From the NCBI GenBank assembly GCA_963777165.1, contig CAVZPO010000022.1, positions 1-64,000 of the forward strand: a stretch of DNA of 64,000 nt, written 5' to 3'. Each line of letters opens with the position of its first letter. The first letter of the stretch is position 1. Origin of the DNA: DYJB01 sp963777165. Lineage in GTDB: Bacteria > Chloroflexota > Anaerolineae > Anaerolineales > E44-bin32. Of this stretch, positions 52,972-62,575 are shown one piece after another. The notes under the pieces were generated by a model. The model was not told where the DNA came from, did not search any database, and was given only the letters and a program-made list of their open reading frames with translations. Both the position numbers and the translations under genes were made by a program.

Positions 52972-52993
52972 ACGGGGCCGCGCGCGGCCCCGT
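52972..52993. terminator. Palindrome between convergent GNAT and MoaD-like genes
   Basis: A perfect 22-nt palindrome (arms ACGGGGCCGCG and CGCGGCCCCGT), followed by GTCGTTCC. It lies just after the GNAT stop and 33 nt beyond the end of the MoaD-like gene on the other strand, so it is probably bidirectional. Confidence 0.65.
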
Positions 52994-53026
52994 GTCGTTC
53001 CCTACTCACCTGGTATCTTGCGCCGA

Positions 53027-53278
53027 CTACGCGTGCCGACCACCCCCCGACATCGCAGGGATCAATCGAACCTCGTCACCCTCGGCAAGCGGCGTGTCGA
53101 CGTCGGCGATCTTGCCGTTGACGACCAACAGAATGGCATCGTCGCGGAGCGAGACGTCGAGCGCCTCCACCACCGTACGCATCGTCGCCCCGGGCGCCAG
53201 GTCCAGCGTCAGCCGATCGACGATGCCATCCGGCGTCTCCCGCCGGAGCGTCGTATGCAGACGGACCGTCACGACCAT
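53027..53278 (-). CDS. MoaD/ThiS-like beta-grasp protein
   Basis: 83 residues. Ubiquitin-like beta-grasp fold with ILLVVNGKIADVDTPLAEGDEVRLIP and a Gly-rich end. MoaD carries sulfur for molybdopterin on a C-terminal Gly-Gly. Here the tail reads AMSGGGRHA, with three residues after the glycines. It is the last gene of the operon. Its ATG overlaps the 3' end of the AOR gene by 10 nt, so the two are coupled; small MoaD-like proteins commonly accompany AORs and supply their pterin cofactor. Confidence 0.8.
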   Translation of the reverse strand: MVVTVRLHTTLRRETPDGIVDRLTLDLAPGATMRTVVEALDVSLRDDAILLVVNGKIADVDTPLAEGDEVRLIPAMSGGGRHA

Positions 53279-54978
53279 CCGGCCACCCGATCCAGGTCGG
53301 CATCGTCGACATCGAACACGCTGTTGTGAGGCGGCAACGGCTCCTGAGTCATCCATTCTGGAATGCGGTCATCCGAGGCATCAAAGCCGGCGGCCAGATT
53401 GAAGGCGCGCTCCAGCCGAAGTGTCTCCAACCCCAGTTCCTGCAGCACGTCATCGCCGACGCCCCAGCCATACCGACCATTGATCAGGTTGCGGATGGCG
53501 CCCGGCGCCTTGGCGAAGCCGAAGCCGCCGAAGATGCACGCGCCGAGCGTGTCGTACCCGGCCATGTTGATCTGCGCCGCACGCGATACATCGGCTTGGA
53601 TCTTCGGGTCGAGGTGGTCGATCTTGGCGCGGATCGTCAGGCCGCAGGTGTGGTCCGCACCCTGGGCCGAGGTGGCATAGGTCACACCGGTGCCTTTGAT
53701 GGCGCGCGGGTCGTACGCCGGCATCGCCTGCCCCTTGACGACCGGGACGCGCCGGATGCCAAGCACGCGCCCGGTGACCGCCGCGCCCGATCCCAGGATT
53801 CGCCCGAGCGGTGTGCCGCGACGGATCTCTCCCAACAACTCCGTCGCCCGGGCCGCGTCGCCGAAGGTCATCAGCCCGGCCTGGGCTGCAACGCCCAGCG
53901 CCGCGCCGGTATCGATGGTGTCGAGCCCCAGGTCATTGATCTCCCAGTTCAGGCGCCCGATGTCGTCCAGGTTGTCGATTCCCAGATTGGCGCCGACCAG
54001 CCCGATGGTCTCGTACTCCAGGGGTGAGACGATCTTCTCCCCCTGCGGACCCCCGAAGCAGTTCGAACTCTGGATCACGCACCCCGCCATGCAGGCGTGA
54101 GACGGCTCGCTCGTTCCGCCGCGCGACAGCATCAGGTCGCGTAACGCCTCTCCACTGATCTTGTCGATCCCCTCGAAGTCCCCGGTGGAGAAGCCCCGCG
54201 TGGGAAGGGCGCCGAAACCATGCGTCATCGACGCCAGCCCCGCCGTGCCGTAATCGCGGTAGAGGGCCGTCTGGGGATGCGCCATCACTGCCTGCGTGTA
54301 CAGCTTCTGCCCGGCCTTGAACATCGCGGCGTCGACCAGGGTTGGCTTCTCCCCGCCCGCGCTGTCGATCACCATCGCCTTCAGCCGACGGGCGCCCATC
54401 ACGGCGCCCATGCCGCCGCGGGCATTGATCCGCGACGGCTCGCGGTCCTTGTCCAGGTTGAGGATGCCGGAGGCAAGCAGCTGCATTTCTCCACCGGGGC
54501 CGATCAGGCTCAGGGCGACCTTGTCGCCATAGCGGCCACGCAGTTTCTCCGCCGCGGCATAGGCTCCGAGCCCGGCCAGGTCATCCGCCGGCTCGAAGCG
54601 CAATCCGTCCTTGCTCACGTGCAGCACCCACCACCCGTCGGAGGGCAGGCCCCCTTCGAGCACCAGCGCCTTGATGCCGAGGGAGACCATGTGCAATCCG
54701 GTCGTGCCCCCGGCGTTGCTCTCCTTCACGCCGCCGGTGAGCGGGCTCTTGGCGCCGACGGAGATGCGGTCGCACGACGAGACCATGTGCCCGACAATCA
54801 AGCCCGGAGCCCAGACAAGTTTGTTGCGCGGGCCGAGCGGGTCGCAGCGCGGGGGCACTTCGTCCATGAGTATCCGGGCGATCAGGCCGCGTCCCCCGAG
54901 ACGCTGCCAGGACGGAGGCACAGGTTCGCGGCCTGTTTGCCTGTTGGCCATATCCACCCGCCAGACCCGCTCCTCCAT
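53269..54978 (-). CDS. Aldehyde:ferredoxin oxidoreductase family protein (AOR 1)
   Basis: 569 residues in the tungsten/molybdenum-bispterin AOR family, which oxidises aldehydes to acids and reduces ferredoxin. Pterin contacts lie in the N-domain (RLGGRGLIARIL, SINARGGMGAVMG-type RINARGGMGAVMGARRLKA). The [4Fe-4S] segment is SEPSHACMAGC instead of CxxCxxxC: the first Cys is Ser, with another Cys seven residues later (SSNC). The last Cys is in TLGACIFGGFG. Start ATG 54978 follows GAGGAGCGG. It is downstream of a larger AOR gene and overlaps the MoaD-like gene. Confidence 0.87.
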   Translation of the reverse strand: MEERVWRVDMANRQTGREPVPPSWQRLGGRGLIARILMDEVPPRCDPLGPRNKLVWAPGLIVGHMVSSCDRISVGAKSPLTGGVKESNAGGTTGLHMVSLGIKALVLEGGLPSDGWWVLHVSKDGLRFEPADDLAGLGAYAAAEKLRGRYGDKVALSLIGPGGEMQLLASGILNLDKDREPSRINARGGMGAVMGARRLKAMVIDSAGGEKPTLVDAAMFKAGQKLYTQAVMAHPQTALYRDYGTAGLASMTHGFGALPTRGFSTGDFEGIDKISGEALRDLMLSRGGTSEPSHACMAGCVIQSSNCFGGPQGEKIVSPLEYETIGLVGANLGIDNLDDIGRLNWEINDLGLDTIDTGAALGVAAQAGLMTFGDAARATELLGEIRRGTPLGRILGSGAAVTGRVLGIRRVPVVKGQAMPAYDPRAIKGTGVTYATSAQGADHTCGLTIRAKIDHLDPKIQADVSRAAQINMAGYDTLGACIFGGFGFAKAPGAIRNLINGRYGWGVGDDVLQELGLETLRLERAFNLAAGFDASDDRIPEWMTQEPLPPHNSVFDVDDADLDRVAGWS

Positions 54979-55061
54979 ACCCGCTCCTCTCACACCCCGG
55001 CACGTCCAGGTCTGATCCTGTCAGGGCAGGAAGCCCTGACGTGGGATCTACCGTCACGGCA

Positions 55062-56957
55062 TCAGAGGACCCACTCCAGGTCCAGTCGTCTCAGCGTCTC
55101 CACCGTTGGGTTCCCGGTCTTCGAATCCCAACCGGCCTGCGCGTAGTATTCTTGCAGGGCCCCATCGACCTCTTCATGCGTCAGCGCCACACCGTCCGTC
55201 GGGCCTCCGCCGGTCAGCGGACGATAGAACTTGTCCGGCAGCCGGTCGGCCTCCTTGCCGATGCCCATGCGGGCGTTGAAGGCGCGCAGCATGTTCAGGC
55301 GTCGCTCGCCGATCGCCAAGAGCTCGTCGAGCGTGAAGTCTTCCCACCCGGTGGCGGCGCGCACGAACTCGACGGTTTCCTGGGGACCGTACAGCGTCCA
55401 GGCCGGCCCCCACACGAACTGACACAGAGCCGCCGTGTCGAGGAAGGAGTAGAAGTATTGCCCCTTGAGGGCGTAGCGCACTTTCTCTGCATCCAGGGAA
55501 CGCGGCGCCAGCGTATGGTCAAAGCCCATCAGCTTGAGCCGGCCCATGTACAGGTCGGAGGCACCCTCCTCGATCATCGGATCATGCTCGGAGGACTGAT
55601 GGTCGGCGCCAAAGGGGTTGACCGCATAGATCACCGCCAGCGAACGTTTCGCCTGCGGCATGTGGGCCGGCGCCTCGGCGCCCTTGACCGTGATCAGCAG
55701 TGCCTCCCCCTTCCCCAACTTCTCCGCCGCACGCTGCGAGCCCTCGGCCAGCAGGTCTCCGAATCCCTCCCGCCGGGCGATCCCCTGCGTCAGACGGATC
55801 ATGGCCCCGGCGTCGCCGAAAGGTGCCGGAAATCCGATCTCCTTGTCCGTCAGAATGCCTTTCTCGTAGCACTCCATCGCCCAGGCGACAGTCGCCCCTG
55901 TGCCGATGGTGTCGAGGCCGTACGCATTGCAGATCTGGTTCGCCAGCGAGACCGCCTCAAGCTCCTTGACGCCGCAGTACGATCCGAAGGTGCCGATGGT
56001 CTCGTACTCCGGACCGCCGTAGCGACGCTCGACAGGGGTCCCTTCCCATTCCGTCTCCACGACGCGCTTGCAGCGTACGGCACATGCATAGCAGGTGTCG
56101 TTGGCTTTGAGGATCGTGTCGGCCATCGTCTCGCCCTGCAAGCCCTCAAAGTGCTCGAATTGCCCGGCGTTGTAGTTGAAGGTCGGAAGGGTGCCGCTGA
56201 AGTGCTGGAAGGAAACGACGCCAGCCGTGCCGTACTTCTGCAGCCCGAGGACGTCACCGTTGTTCTCGATGTCGGCAGCCCCGGCCTTCGCCATCGCGCT
56301 GATGCGCCTGGCATCGGCCCAATCCAGCCGCTTGCTCTTGCCCCGTGCCACGACGGCCTTCAGGTTCTTCGAGCCCATGACTGCGCCCAAGCCCGTCCGC
56401 CCGTTGGCGCGGTTGGCCATGTTGATGATCGCCGCCAGCCGGACCAGCTTCTCCCCCGCCGGCCCGCACTGGGCGATTTCGATCTTGTCATCGCCGAGCT
56501 CCGCCTTGAGCGCCTCGTCCACCTGGGACGTCGTCTTGCCCCACAGGTGATCGGCGGGCCGCAGCTCGGCCTGCCCGTCGTGCAGCCACAGGTAGACGGG
56601 GGATGCCGCCTTTCCGGTGATCACCAACCCGTCGAAGCCGGCAAAACGCATCTCGGCCGGGAAGAAGCCGCCGCTCTGCGCATCCCCGATGCCGTCGACG
56701 AGTGGCGACAGCGCGTTGGCGCACATGCGGCTCTGCCCGGAGATCGGCGCCCCGGTCAGCAGGCTGACAAACATGGTCAGTACGTTCTCCGGACCGAGCG
56801 GATCGATGCCGGGGCGGGTGTGCTTGAGGATGTAGTACATCCCCATCGCCGAGCCGCCGAAGTACCGACGGTAGAACGACTCGGGCGGCGTCTCCATCTC
56901 CACCACGCCGTTCGTCAGATCGACGTGTGCAATCCGGCCGGTGCGTGCGTCTGGCAT
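55062..56957 (-). CDS. Aldehyde:ferredoxin oxidoreductase family protein (AOR 2)
   Basis: 631 residues, canonical size. It starts with GRIAHVDLTNGVVEMETPPESFYRRYFGG split over the first strands. Pterin-binding region RANGRTGLGAVMGSKNLKAV and cluster ligands CYACAVRC (CxxCxxxC) plus the distal Cys in LDTAALCQFVWG complete the set. The Glu-His-containing EHDPM loop is near the substrate pocket. It is cytosolic and ferredoxin-linked. ATG 56957 is set by AGGAGG with 5-nt spacing, 32 nt after the aminotransferase stop. An open frame that appears to fuse it to the aminotransferase is only a frameshift effect. Tungsten versus molybdenum cannot be told from sequence. Confidence 0.92.
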   Translation of the reverse strand: MPDARTGRIAHVDLTNGVVEMETPPESFYRRYFGGSAMGMYYILKHTRPGIDPLGPENVLTMFVSLLTGAPISGQSRMCANALSPLVDGIGDAQSGGFFPAEMRFAGFDGLVITGKAASPVYLWLHDGQAELRPADHLWGKTTSQVDEALKAELGDDKIEIAQCGPAGEKLVRLAAIINMANRANGRTGLGAVMGSKNLKAVVARGKSKRLDWADARRISAMAKAGAADIENNGDVLGLQKYGTAGVVSFQHFSGTLPTFNYNAGQFEHFEGLQGETMADTILKANDTCYACAVRCKRVVETEWEGTPVERRYGGPEYETIGTFGSYCGVKELEAVSLANQICNAYGLDTIGTGATVAWAMECYEKGILTDKEIGFPAPFGDAGAMIRLTQGIARREGFGDLLAEGSQRAAEKLGKGEALLITVKGAEAPAHMPQAKRSLAVIYAVNPFGADHQSSEHDPMIEEGASDLYMGRLKLMGFDHTLAPRSLDAEKVRYALKGQYFYSFLDTAALCQFVWGPAWTLYGPQETVEFVRAATGWEDFTLDELLAIGERRLNMLRAFNARMGIGKEADRLPDKFYRPLTGGGPTDGVALTHEEVDGALQEYYAQAGWDSKTGNPTVETLRRLDLEWVL

Positions 56958-56989
56958 CGGAGCCTCCTGTACCCGTGACCCAATTCTAC

Positions 56990-58250
56990 CTAGGCTTGCA
57001 GCGCCGCCTGGAACTTTTCGAGCCCGTCCTCGATCTGGCTGGCGTTGACCACCAGCGGCGGGATCCAGCGGATTACGTTTTCGTACGATCCGCAGGTGAG
57101 CAGCAGGAGCCCCTGTTGGTAGGCGGCCTTGGCCACCGCTTTGGCGCGATCGGTCCACGGCTCGCCGTGGCGCGTCGGTGAATTCGCTGGCGATCATCAG
57201 GCCGCGGCCGCGCACATCGCCGATCGCCGGGTGCTGTTTCTGCAGCTGCCGCAGACCACCCAGCAGCACTTCTCCCATGGCGGCGGCGTTCTCGATCAAC
57301 TTCTCGTCGTGCATGAGCTGGATGGTCGCCACGGCAGCGGCGCAGGCGACGGCGTTGCCGCCGTAGGTGCCGCCGTGCGAGCCCGGGATCCACTTCGCCA
57401 TGAGGTCCCGCCGGGCCGCCAATCCTGCCAGTGGCATCCCGGAGGCCATCCCTTTGGCCATCACCAGGATATCCGGGACCACACCGCTGTACTCGATCGA
57501 GAACCACCTGCCCGCCCGGCCGAAACCGGCCTGCACCTCATCCGCCACCAGCAGGATGCCGTAGTGATCGCAGACCTCACGCAGCCCTTGGAGAAACGCG
57601 TCGGGAGCCGGAACGTAGCCGCCCTCACCGAGAATCGGCTCGATGACGATGGCGGCCGTCTCGTCCGGCGCGGTCTGGGTCTTGAGCAGCAGCTTGAGCT
57701 CGCGCAGGCAGAAGCGAACGGTCGTCGCCTCATCCCATCCGTAGTAGTAGGCATAGGGGAAAGGCGCCACGAAGACACCGCTGGCGAGGGGGGCATACCC
57801 GGAACGGTAGATCGATTTCGAGGTGGTCATGGCCATCGTGGCGTTGGTGCGGCCATGGAAAGACCCCTGGAAGACGATCACATTCGGCCGCCGGGTGGCA
57901 TGCCGCGCCAGCTTCACCGCGCCTTCGATGGCCTCGGCACCGGAGTTGGTGAAAAAGAACGTGTCCAGAGGCTTCGGCACAATGGGCAGGAGCTGTTGGA
58001 CCAGGCGCAACATGGGTTGATGCGCCACCAACGCTGCCTGTCCATGGAGAAGCTTGGCGGCCTGCTCCTGAATGGCCTGGACGACGCGCGGGTGGGAGTG
58101 GCCGGTGTTGGTGACCCCGATCCCGCTGGTGAAATCAAGATAGCGTCGGCCGGCGGTATCGATCAGGTACGGTCCCTCGCCGTGATCGACCACCAGCGGC
58201 CAGGCGCGGTTCCACACGGGGGCGAGGTGCGATAGACCTTCAGGTTCCAT
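56990..58250 (-). CDS. Class III aminotransferase (4-aminobutyrate-type), frameshifted
   Basis: About 419 residues. PLP-dependent omega-aminotransferase: FFFTNSGAEAIEGAVKLAR (phosphate loop), FQGSFHGRTNATMAMTTSK, DEVQAGFGRAGRWF (Asp to the pyridine N) and VMAKGMASGMPLAGL with the Schiff-base Lys, then GTYGGNAVACAAA. The pattern is closest to 4-aminobutyrate/acetylornithine-type enzymes. One extra base at about 57168-57176 breaks the frame. The true tail reads RAKAVAKAAYQQGLLLLTCG, ends EDGLEKFQAALQA and stops at 56990. Its product aldehyde could be the substrate of the AORs that follow. Confidence 0.88.
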
Positions 58251-58280
58251 GCGTACCCTCTCCTTCAGGCCGCCGAGGCT

Positions 58281-59777
58281 TCAGAAGGTCCGCGACCATT
58301 CCTTCGGCCAGCGCTCGATCACTACCTTCTTCTGCGTGAAGAACTCGACCGCATCCCAGCCCTGGCCATGCAGGTCCCCGAAGAAGCTCTCCTTCCAGCC
58401 GCTGAACGGGAAGAAGGCCATCGGCGCAGCAATCCCGACGTTGATGCCGATGTCTCCGGCCTCGGCCTCGTAGCGGAACCGGCGCGCCGCCGCGCCGCTG
58501 CTGGTGAACAGGCAGGCCATGTTTCCGTGCGGGCGATCGTTCACCAGCCCCAAGGCCTCGTCGAGGGTCGCGGCGTGCATCACACCCAGCACCGGCCCGA
58601 AGATCTCCGTCGTGGCCAGCTGCCCTGCCGGCGGCACATCGGTCAGGATCGTCGGCCGCACGAAGCTCCCCCGCTCGTACCCGGGGATTCGCGGCCGGCG
58701 CCCATCAATCGGCAACCCGGCCCCTTCCGCCAGTCCAGCGCCGATCAACCCCTCGATCCTTTGCTGGCTCTCCGGCGAGATCACCGGCCCCATCTGCACG
58801 CCCTCGTCCAGTCCGTAGCCGGTCACCCGGCTTGCGGCGGCGTCGCAGATCATCTCGGGGAACCACTCGCGCGCCTCGCCGACGGTGATGGCCACCGAGG
58901 CCGCGGCGCAGCGCTGCCCTGCGCATCCGAAGGCGCTGTCGGCAGTGATCCGGGTCGTCATCTCCCGGTCGGCGTCCGGCATGATCACCAGCGGGTTCTT
59001 CGCCCCGCCCTGACACTGGGCACGCTTGCCCTGCTCCGCCGAGCGGCGGTAGAGGTATCGTGCCACCGGCGTGGAGCCCACGAAGCTGATCGCGCGGATC
59101 GCCGGGTGATCCAGGATCGCATCGACCGTCTCAGCGGCTCCGTTGACCAGGTTGACCACGCCGCGCGGGACGCCCGTCTGTTCGATCAGGCCGAAGATGC
59201 GCTGCATCGTCAGCGGCACCTTCTCGGACGGTTTGACGATGTAGGTGTTGCCGCAGGCGATGGCGTAGGGCATGAACCAGAACGGGATCATGCCCGGGAA
59301 GTTGAAGGGACAGATGGCGGCGCACACGCCCACAGGCTGGCGGATCATCGTCTCGTCGAACCCGCGGGCGATGTCCTCCGAGTGGTAGCCCTGCATCAGG
59401 ATCGGCATGCCGCAGGCGATCTCGACGTTCTCGATCGCCCGGCGCATCTCGCCGCGCGCCTCGTCCAGCGTCTTGCCGCACTCGATCGTGATCAGGCGCG
59501 ACAGCCCTTCCAGATCCTCTTCCAGAAGCGCCTTGAGCTTGAACAGGTACTGGACGCGTTCGGGGGCCGGCGTCCGCCTCCATTCCGGAAGCGCCCGCGC
59601 CGCCGCCTCGGCCGCGCGTGCCACATCGGCTGCCGTCGAGAGCGGCGTCCGCCCGATCCGCTCGGCCGTCGCCGGGTTGACGACGTCGACGAAGTCGCCG
59701 CCGCTGGATGCCACCCAGGCGTGGTCGATGAAGTTCAGCACCTGTCCCGGGATGCCCTCAGGCTGTGGCGATGGCAT
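58281..59777 (-). CDS. mmsA: CoA-acylating methylmalonate-semialdehyde-type dehydrogenase
   Basis: 498 residues. Aldehyde dehydrogenase fold with MmsA hallmarks: VCAAICPFNFPGMIPFWFMP, FVGSTPVARYLY, GGAKNPLVIMPDAD (lacking the general-base Glu of hydrolytic ALDHs, as in MmsA), and the catalytic Cys in AGQRCAAASVAI. It would convert malonate or methylmalonate semialdehyde plus CoA and NAD to acetyl- or propionyl-CoA, CO2 and NADH. ATG 59777 follows GGAG and lies inside the 3' end of the upstream aminotransferase (20-nt overlap), so the two are coupled. A beta-alanine- or beta-aminoisobutyrate-like route is suggested. Confidence 0.9.
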   Translation of the reverse strand: MPSPQPEGIPGQVLNFIDHAWVASSGGDFVDVVNPATAERIGRTPLSTAADVARAAEAAARALPEWRRTPAPERVQYLFKLKALLEEDLEGLSRLITIECGKTLDEARGEMRRAIENVEIACGMPILMQGYHSEDIARGFDETMIRQPVGVCAAICPFNFPGMIPFWFMPYAIACGNTYIVKPSEKVPLTMQRIFGLIEQTGVPRGVVNLVNGAAETVDAILDHPAIRAISFVGSTPVARYLYRRSAEQGKRAQCQGGAKNPLVIMPDADREMTTRITADSAFGCAGQRCAAASVAITVGEAREWFPEMICDAAASRVTGYGLDEGVQMGPVISPESQQRIEGLIGAGLAEGAGLPIDGRRPRIPGYERGSFVRPTILTDVPPAGQLATTEIFGPVLGVMHAATLDEALGLVNDRPHGNMACLFTSSGAAARRFRYEAEAGDIGINVGIAAPMAFFPFSGWKESFFGDLHGQGWDAVEFFTQKKVVIERWPKEWSRTF

Positions 59778-61077
59778 CGGTGATCTCCAGCGCCCGCTCG
59801 ATGATCGCCAGGCCCTCGTCCACTTGCGCCGCGGTGATGCACAGCGGCGGCACGGCAAAGACAACGTTGTGGAAGATGAAGGTGAACAAGCCTTGGCTGC
59901 GCAGGAATGCGCCGACTTCGGTGAGCGGGTCGATGGGTTCACGGGTGGATTTGCTCTTGACGATCTCCAGGGCGGAGAACAGGCCGATGTACCTCACGTC
60001 ACCCACCGAGGCGTGCCGGGCCTTGATCTCCTCGAGCCGCCGGCCCAGGTGCTTCCCGACCCGCGCGGCGTTCTCGAGCAGGCCGTCGTCCTCGTACGCC
60101 TGGAGTGTGGCGACGCCCGCGGCGCAAGCCAGGGGGTGGCCACTGTAGGTCAGCCCGCACCAGAGCATCTTGTCCTCGAAGTAGTCGGCGATCGGTTGGC
60201 TGACGATCACCGCCCCGAGGGGCACGTAGCCGGCGGTGATGCCCTTGGCGGTGGTGATCATGTCGGGCACCACGTTCCAGTGATCGACGGCGAACCACTT
60301 CCCGGTGCGGCCCCAGCCGCTCATCACCTCATCCGAGATGAGCAGGATGCCATGGCGGTCGCAGATCTCGCGCACCCGGGGCCAGTAGTCGTCGGGCGGC
60401 ACGATCAGCCCATTGGTCCCGGTGACGCCCTCCATGATGATCGCTGCCACGCGGTCGGTTCCTTCATAAGACAACACTTCCTCGACGTGGGCGATGCACT
60501 CGCGGTGGCAGGTCTCCCGCGTCCAGCCGAAGGGACATCGGTAGCAGAATGGATCGAGGAAATGCACCACGCCGGGGATCGTCGGCTCGGCCGGGAGACG
60601 CCGGTAGTCCCCGGTCAGCGCCAGCGCGCCCTGCGTGGCGCCGTGATACGAGCGGTAGCGGGCCAGGATCTTGTGCCGGCCGGTGTAGAAGCGGGCGATC
60701 TTGATGGCGTTCTCATTCGCCTCCGCGCCGCCCAGACAGAAGAACGTCTTCTTCAGGTTTCCGGGGGCGACCTCGGCGATCTTCTTCCCCAGGAGCCCGC
60801 GCGGCTCGGTGGCCATGCCCGGATGGGCGTAACACAGCCGGGCGGCCTGCTCCTGGATTGCGCGAACCACCTTCGGGTGCTGATGGCCGATGTTGAGGTT
60901 CATCAGCTGCGACGAGAAATCCAGATAGCGCTTCCCGTCCGCGTCCCAGAAGTAGATGCCCTCGGCCCGGGTGATGGGGATCGGCGCAGTCGCCGATTGG
61001 ATCGACCAGGAGAACAGGGTGTATTCCCGGTTCATCCGCACCATCTCTTCAGAGCTCATCGCTGTCGTGGCTGCCAC
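59758..61077 (-). CDS. Class III aminotransferase (taurine/beta-alanine-type)
   Basis: About 439 residues. Opening TLFSWSIQSATAPIPITRAEG and FCLGGAEANENAIKIARFYTGR are typical of the aspartate-aminotransferase-like class III group that includes taurine- and beta-alanine:pyruvate enzymes. The PLP Lys lies in MITTAKGITAGYVPLGAV and the Asp in ISDEVMSGWGRTGKWF. GTG 61077 is preferred (GGAGGGGAAG just upstream); ATG 61059 is the next choice. It overlaps mmsA by 20 nt, so its product is probably a semialdehyde for that enzyme. Complete gene. Confidence 0.9.
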   Translation of the reverse strand: MAATTAMSSEEMVRMNREYTLFSWSIQSATAPIPITRAEGIYFWDADGKRYLDFSSQLMNLNIGHQHPKVVRAIQEQAARLCYAHPGMATEPRGLLGKKIAEVAPGNLKKTFFCLGGAEANENAIKIARFYTGRHKILARYRSYHGATQGALALTGDYRRLPAEPTIPGVVHFLDPFCYRCPFGWTRETCHRECIAHVEEVLSYEGTDRVAAIIMEGVTGTNGLIVPPDDYWPRVREICDRHGILLISDEVMSGWGRTGKWFAVDHWNVVPDMITTAKGITAGYVPLGAVIVSQPIADYFEDKMLWCGLTYSGHPLACAAGVATLQAYEDDGLLENAARVGKHLGRRLEEIKARHASVGDVRYIGLFSALEIVKSKSTREPIDPLTEVGAFLRSQGLFTFIFHNVVFAVPPLCITAAQVDEGLAIIERALEITDAIATA

Positions 61078-61121
61078 CTTCCCCTCCGCAAGCATGTGAG
61101 TGTCCGCCGTGCGGACGCCGC

Positions 61122-62426
61122 CTACTTCCTGACGCTCCGGGCGGCATCCGCCATCACGTTCAGCGTCTCGTCGATGTCGGCATCCGTGTGTGCATAGCAC
61201 AGGAACCAGGGCTCGCGCGGATCGTGATCGGGCATGACCCCGCGTTCCATCGCCGCCTCGACCAGGCGCAGGTACAACTCCTTGTCCGACGCGTCCCACT
61301 CCCGCTGACAGGTCACAGTCTCTACGCCGAAGGCGAAGGAGAACATGGACGGATGCCCGCGAAAGGAGACCGGCAGGCCCGCCGCCTCGAACACCTGCTT
61401 CAGGCCGTCCATCAGCCGTCGACCGCGCAGGGCGATCGTCTCCAGGATCGGGTGCCTCTGGAGCAAGTCGAGCGTGGCATAGGCGGCCGCCACGCCGGGC
61501 TTGTTGTTGTTGAACGTCCCCCCCTGTGAGACCCCATGCCCGATGAGGCTCATGATCTCCCGCCTTCCGCCCAGTGCCGCCAGCGGGTAGCCGTTGGCCA
61601 GCGACTTGGCGTAGGTCGCCAGGTCGGGCTGCAATCCGAAGGCCTCCTGCGCCCCGCCGCGCGCGATGCGGAATCCGGTCTTGACCTCGTCCAGGATGAA
61701 GACGATGCCGTACTCGTCGCATTTCTGCCGCACGAACTGCAGGAACCCGGGCAGCGGCTCGATCGCGCCGCAGTTGTCCTGCATGGGCTCAGTGATGATC
61801 GCGGCGATCTCGTGGCCGACGCGTCTCAGCGCGTTCTCCAGCGCCTCGAAATCATTGAACGGCAAGGTGACGATCAGCGACTGCAGGCAGTTCGGCAGAC
61901 CCGAGCTGGCCGGCACGGGGATCGGGCTGCGCCGGCTGCCGTAGGTCTCCGAAGGAGCATAGGTCGAGAAAAGCAGGTAGTCCTGAAAGCCGTGGTAGTT
62001 GCCTTCGAATTTGACGATCTTCTCCCGGCCGGTGTACGCCCGGGCGACCCGCAGCGCGTGCATCGTCGCCTCGGTCCCCGAGCATGCGAAACGCACCATC
62101 TCGACCGCCGGACACATGGCGACGATCATCTCGGCCACCGCCACTTCGAGCTCGCCGGTCATGGCGAAGAGCGACCCCTGGTCGATCTCGGCGTGGACTT
62201 TCGCATCCACCTCCGGGTAGGCGTGCCCGAGGATGATCGGACCGAACGCAAGCCGATAGTCGATGTACCGGTTCCCATCCACATCCCACAGGTAGCCGCC
62301 TTTGGCCTTCTGGACATAGGGCGTGATCCCCTCGCCCCAGTAGCGGAAGTTGGAGTGGACTCCCAGCGGCATCACGGCTGATGCCCGGCGCTGCATGGCG
62401 ATGCTCTTGTCGTGCAAGTTCGTCAC
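61122..62426 (-). CDS. Class III aminotransferase, glutamate-1-semialdehyde aminomutase-like
   Basis: 434 residues. SAVMPLGVHSNFRYWG, MVRFACSGTEATMHALRVARAYTGR and DEVKTGFRIARGGAQE are GSA-aminomutase (HemL) subgroup features, with the PLP Lys in LATYAKSLANGYPLAALGG. It lacks the usual haem-gene context and sits among amine-catabolism genes, so an omega-amino-acid aminotransferase role is more likely than porphyrin synthesis. GTG 62426 is set by AAGGAG with 6-nt spacing. Third aminotransferase type in the operon, distinct from its neighbours rather than a recent duplicate. Confidence 0.87.
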   Translation of the reverse strand: MTNLHDKSIAMQRRASAVMPLGVHSNFRYWGEGITPYVQKAKGGYLWDVDGNRYIDYRLAFGPIILGHAYPEVDAKVHAEIDQGSLFAMTGELEVAVAEMIVAMCPAVEMVRFACSGTEATMHALRVARAYTGREKIVKFEGNYHGFQDYLLFSTYAPSETYGSRRSPIPVPASSGLPNCLQSLIVTLPFNDFEALENALRRVGHEIAAIITEPMQDNCGAIEPLPGFLQFVRQKCDEYGIVFILDEVKTGFRIARGGAQEAFGLQPDLATYAKSLANGYPLAALGGRREIMSLIGHGVSQGGTFNNNKPGVAAAYATLDLLQRHPILETIALRGRRLMDGLKQVFEAAGLPVSFRGHPSMFSFAFGVETVTCQREWDASDKELYLRLVEAAMERGVMPDHDPREPWFLCYAHTDADIDETLNVMADAARSVRK

Positions 62427-62575
62427 GGCCTTCTCCTTGCCAGTCTCGTCGCGCGCCCGCCGTACCCACCACCGGATCCGGCGGCTCGGCCCGGTTCGCA
62501 AGCGGGAGCGGCAGGCCTGTCGTCAAGCATCTCCCTCACGCCGGGCAGAAAGGCACTCCAGGCGCGAGGGGCGAC

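Noticed and set aside
55062..58250. Apparent 1062-residue fusion of a class III aminotransferase with AOR 2
   Set aside because: A single extra base at about 57172 removes the aminotransferase stop. In the repaired frame the aminotransferase ends normally at 56990, and AOR 2 has its own AGGAGG and ATG at 56957.
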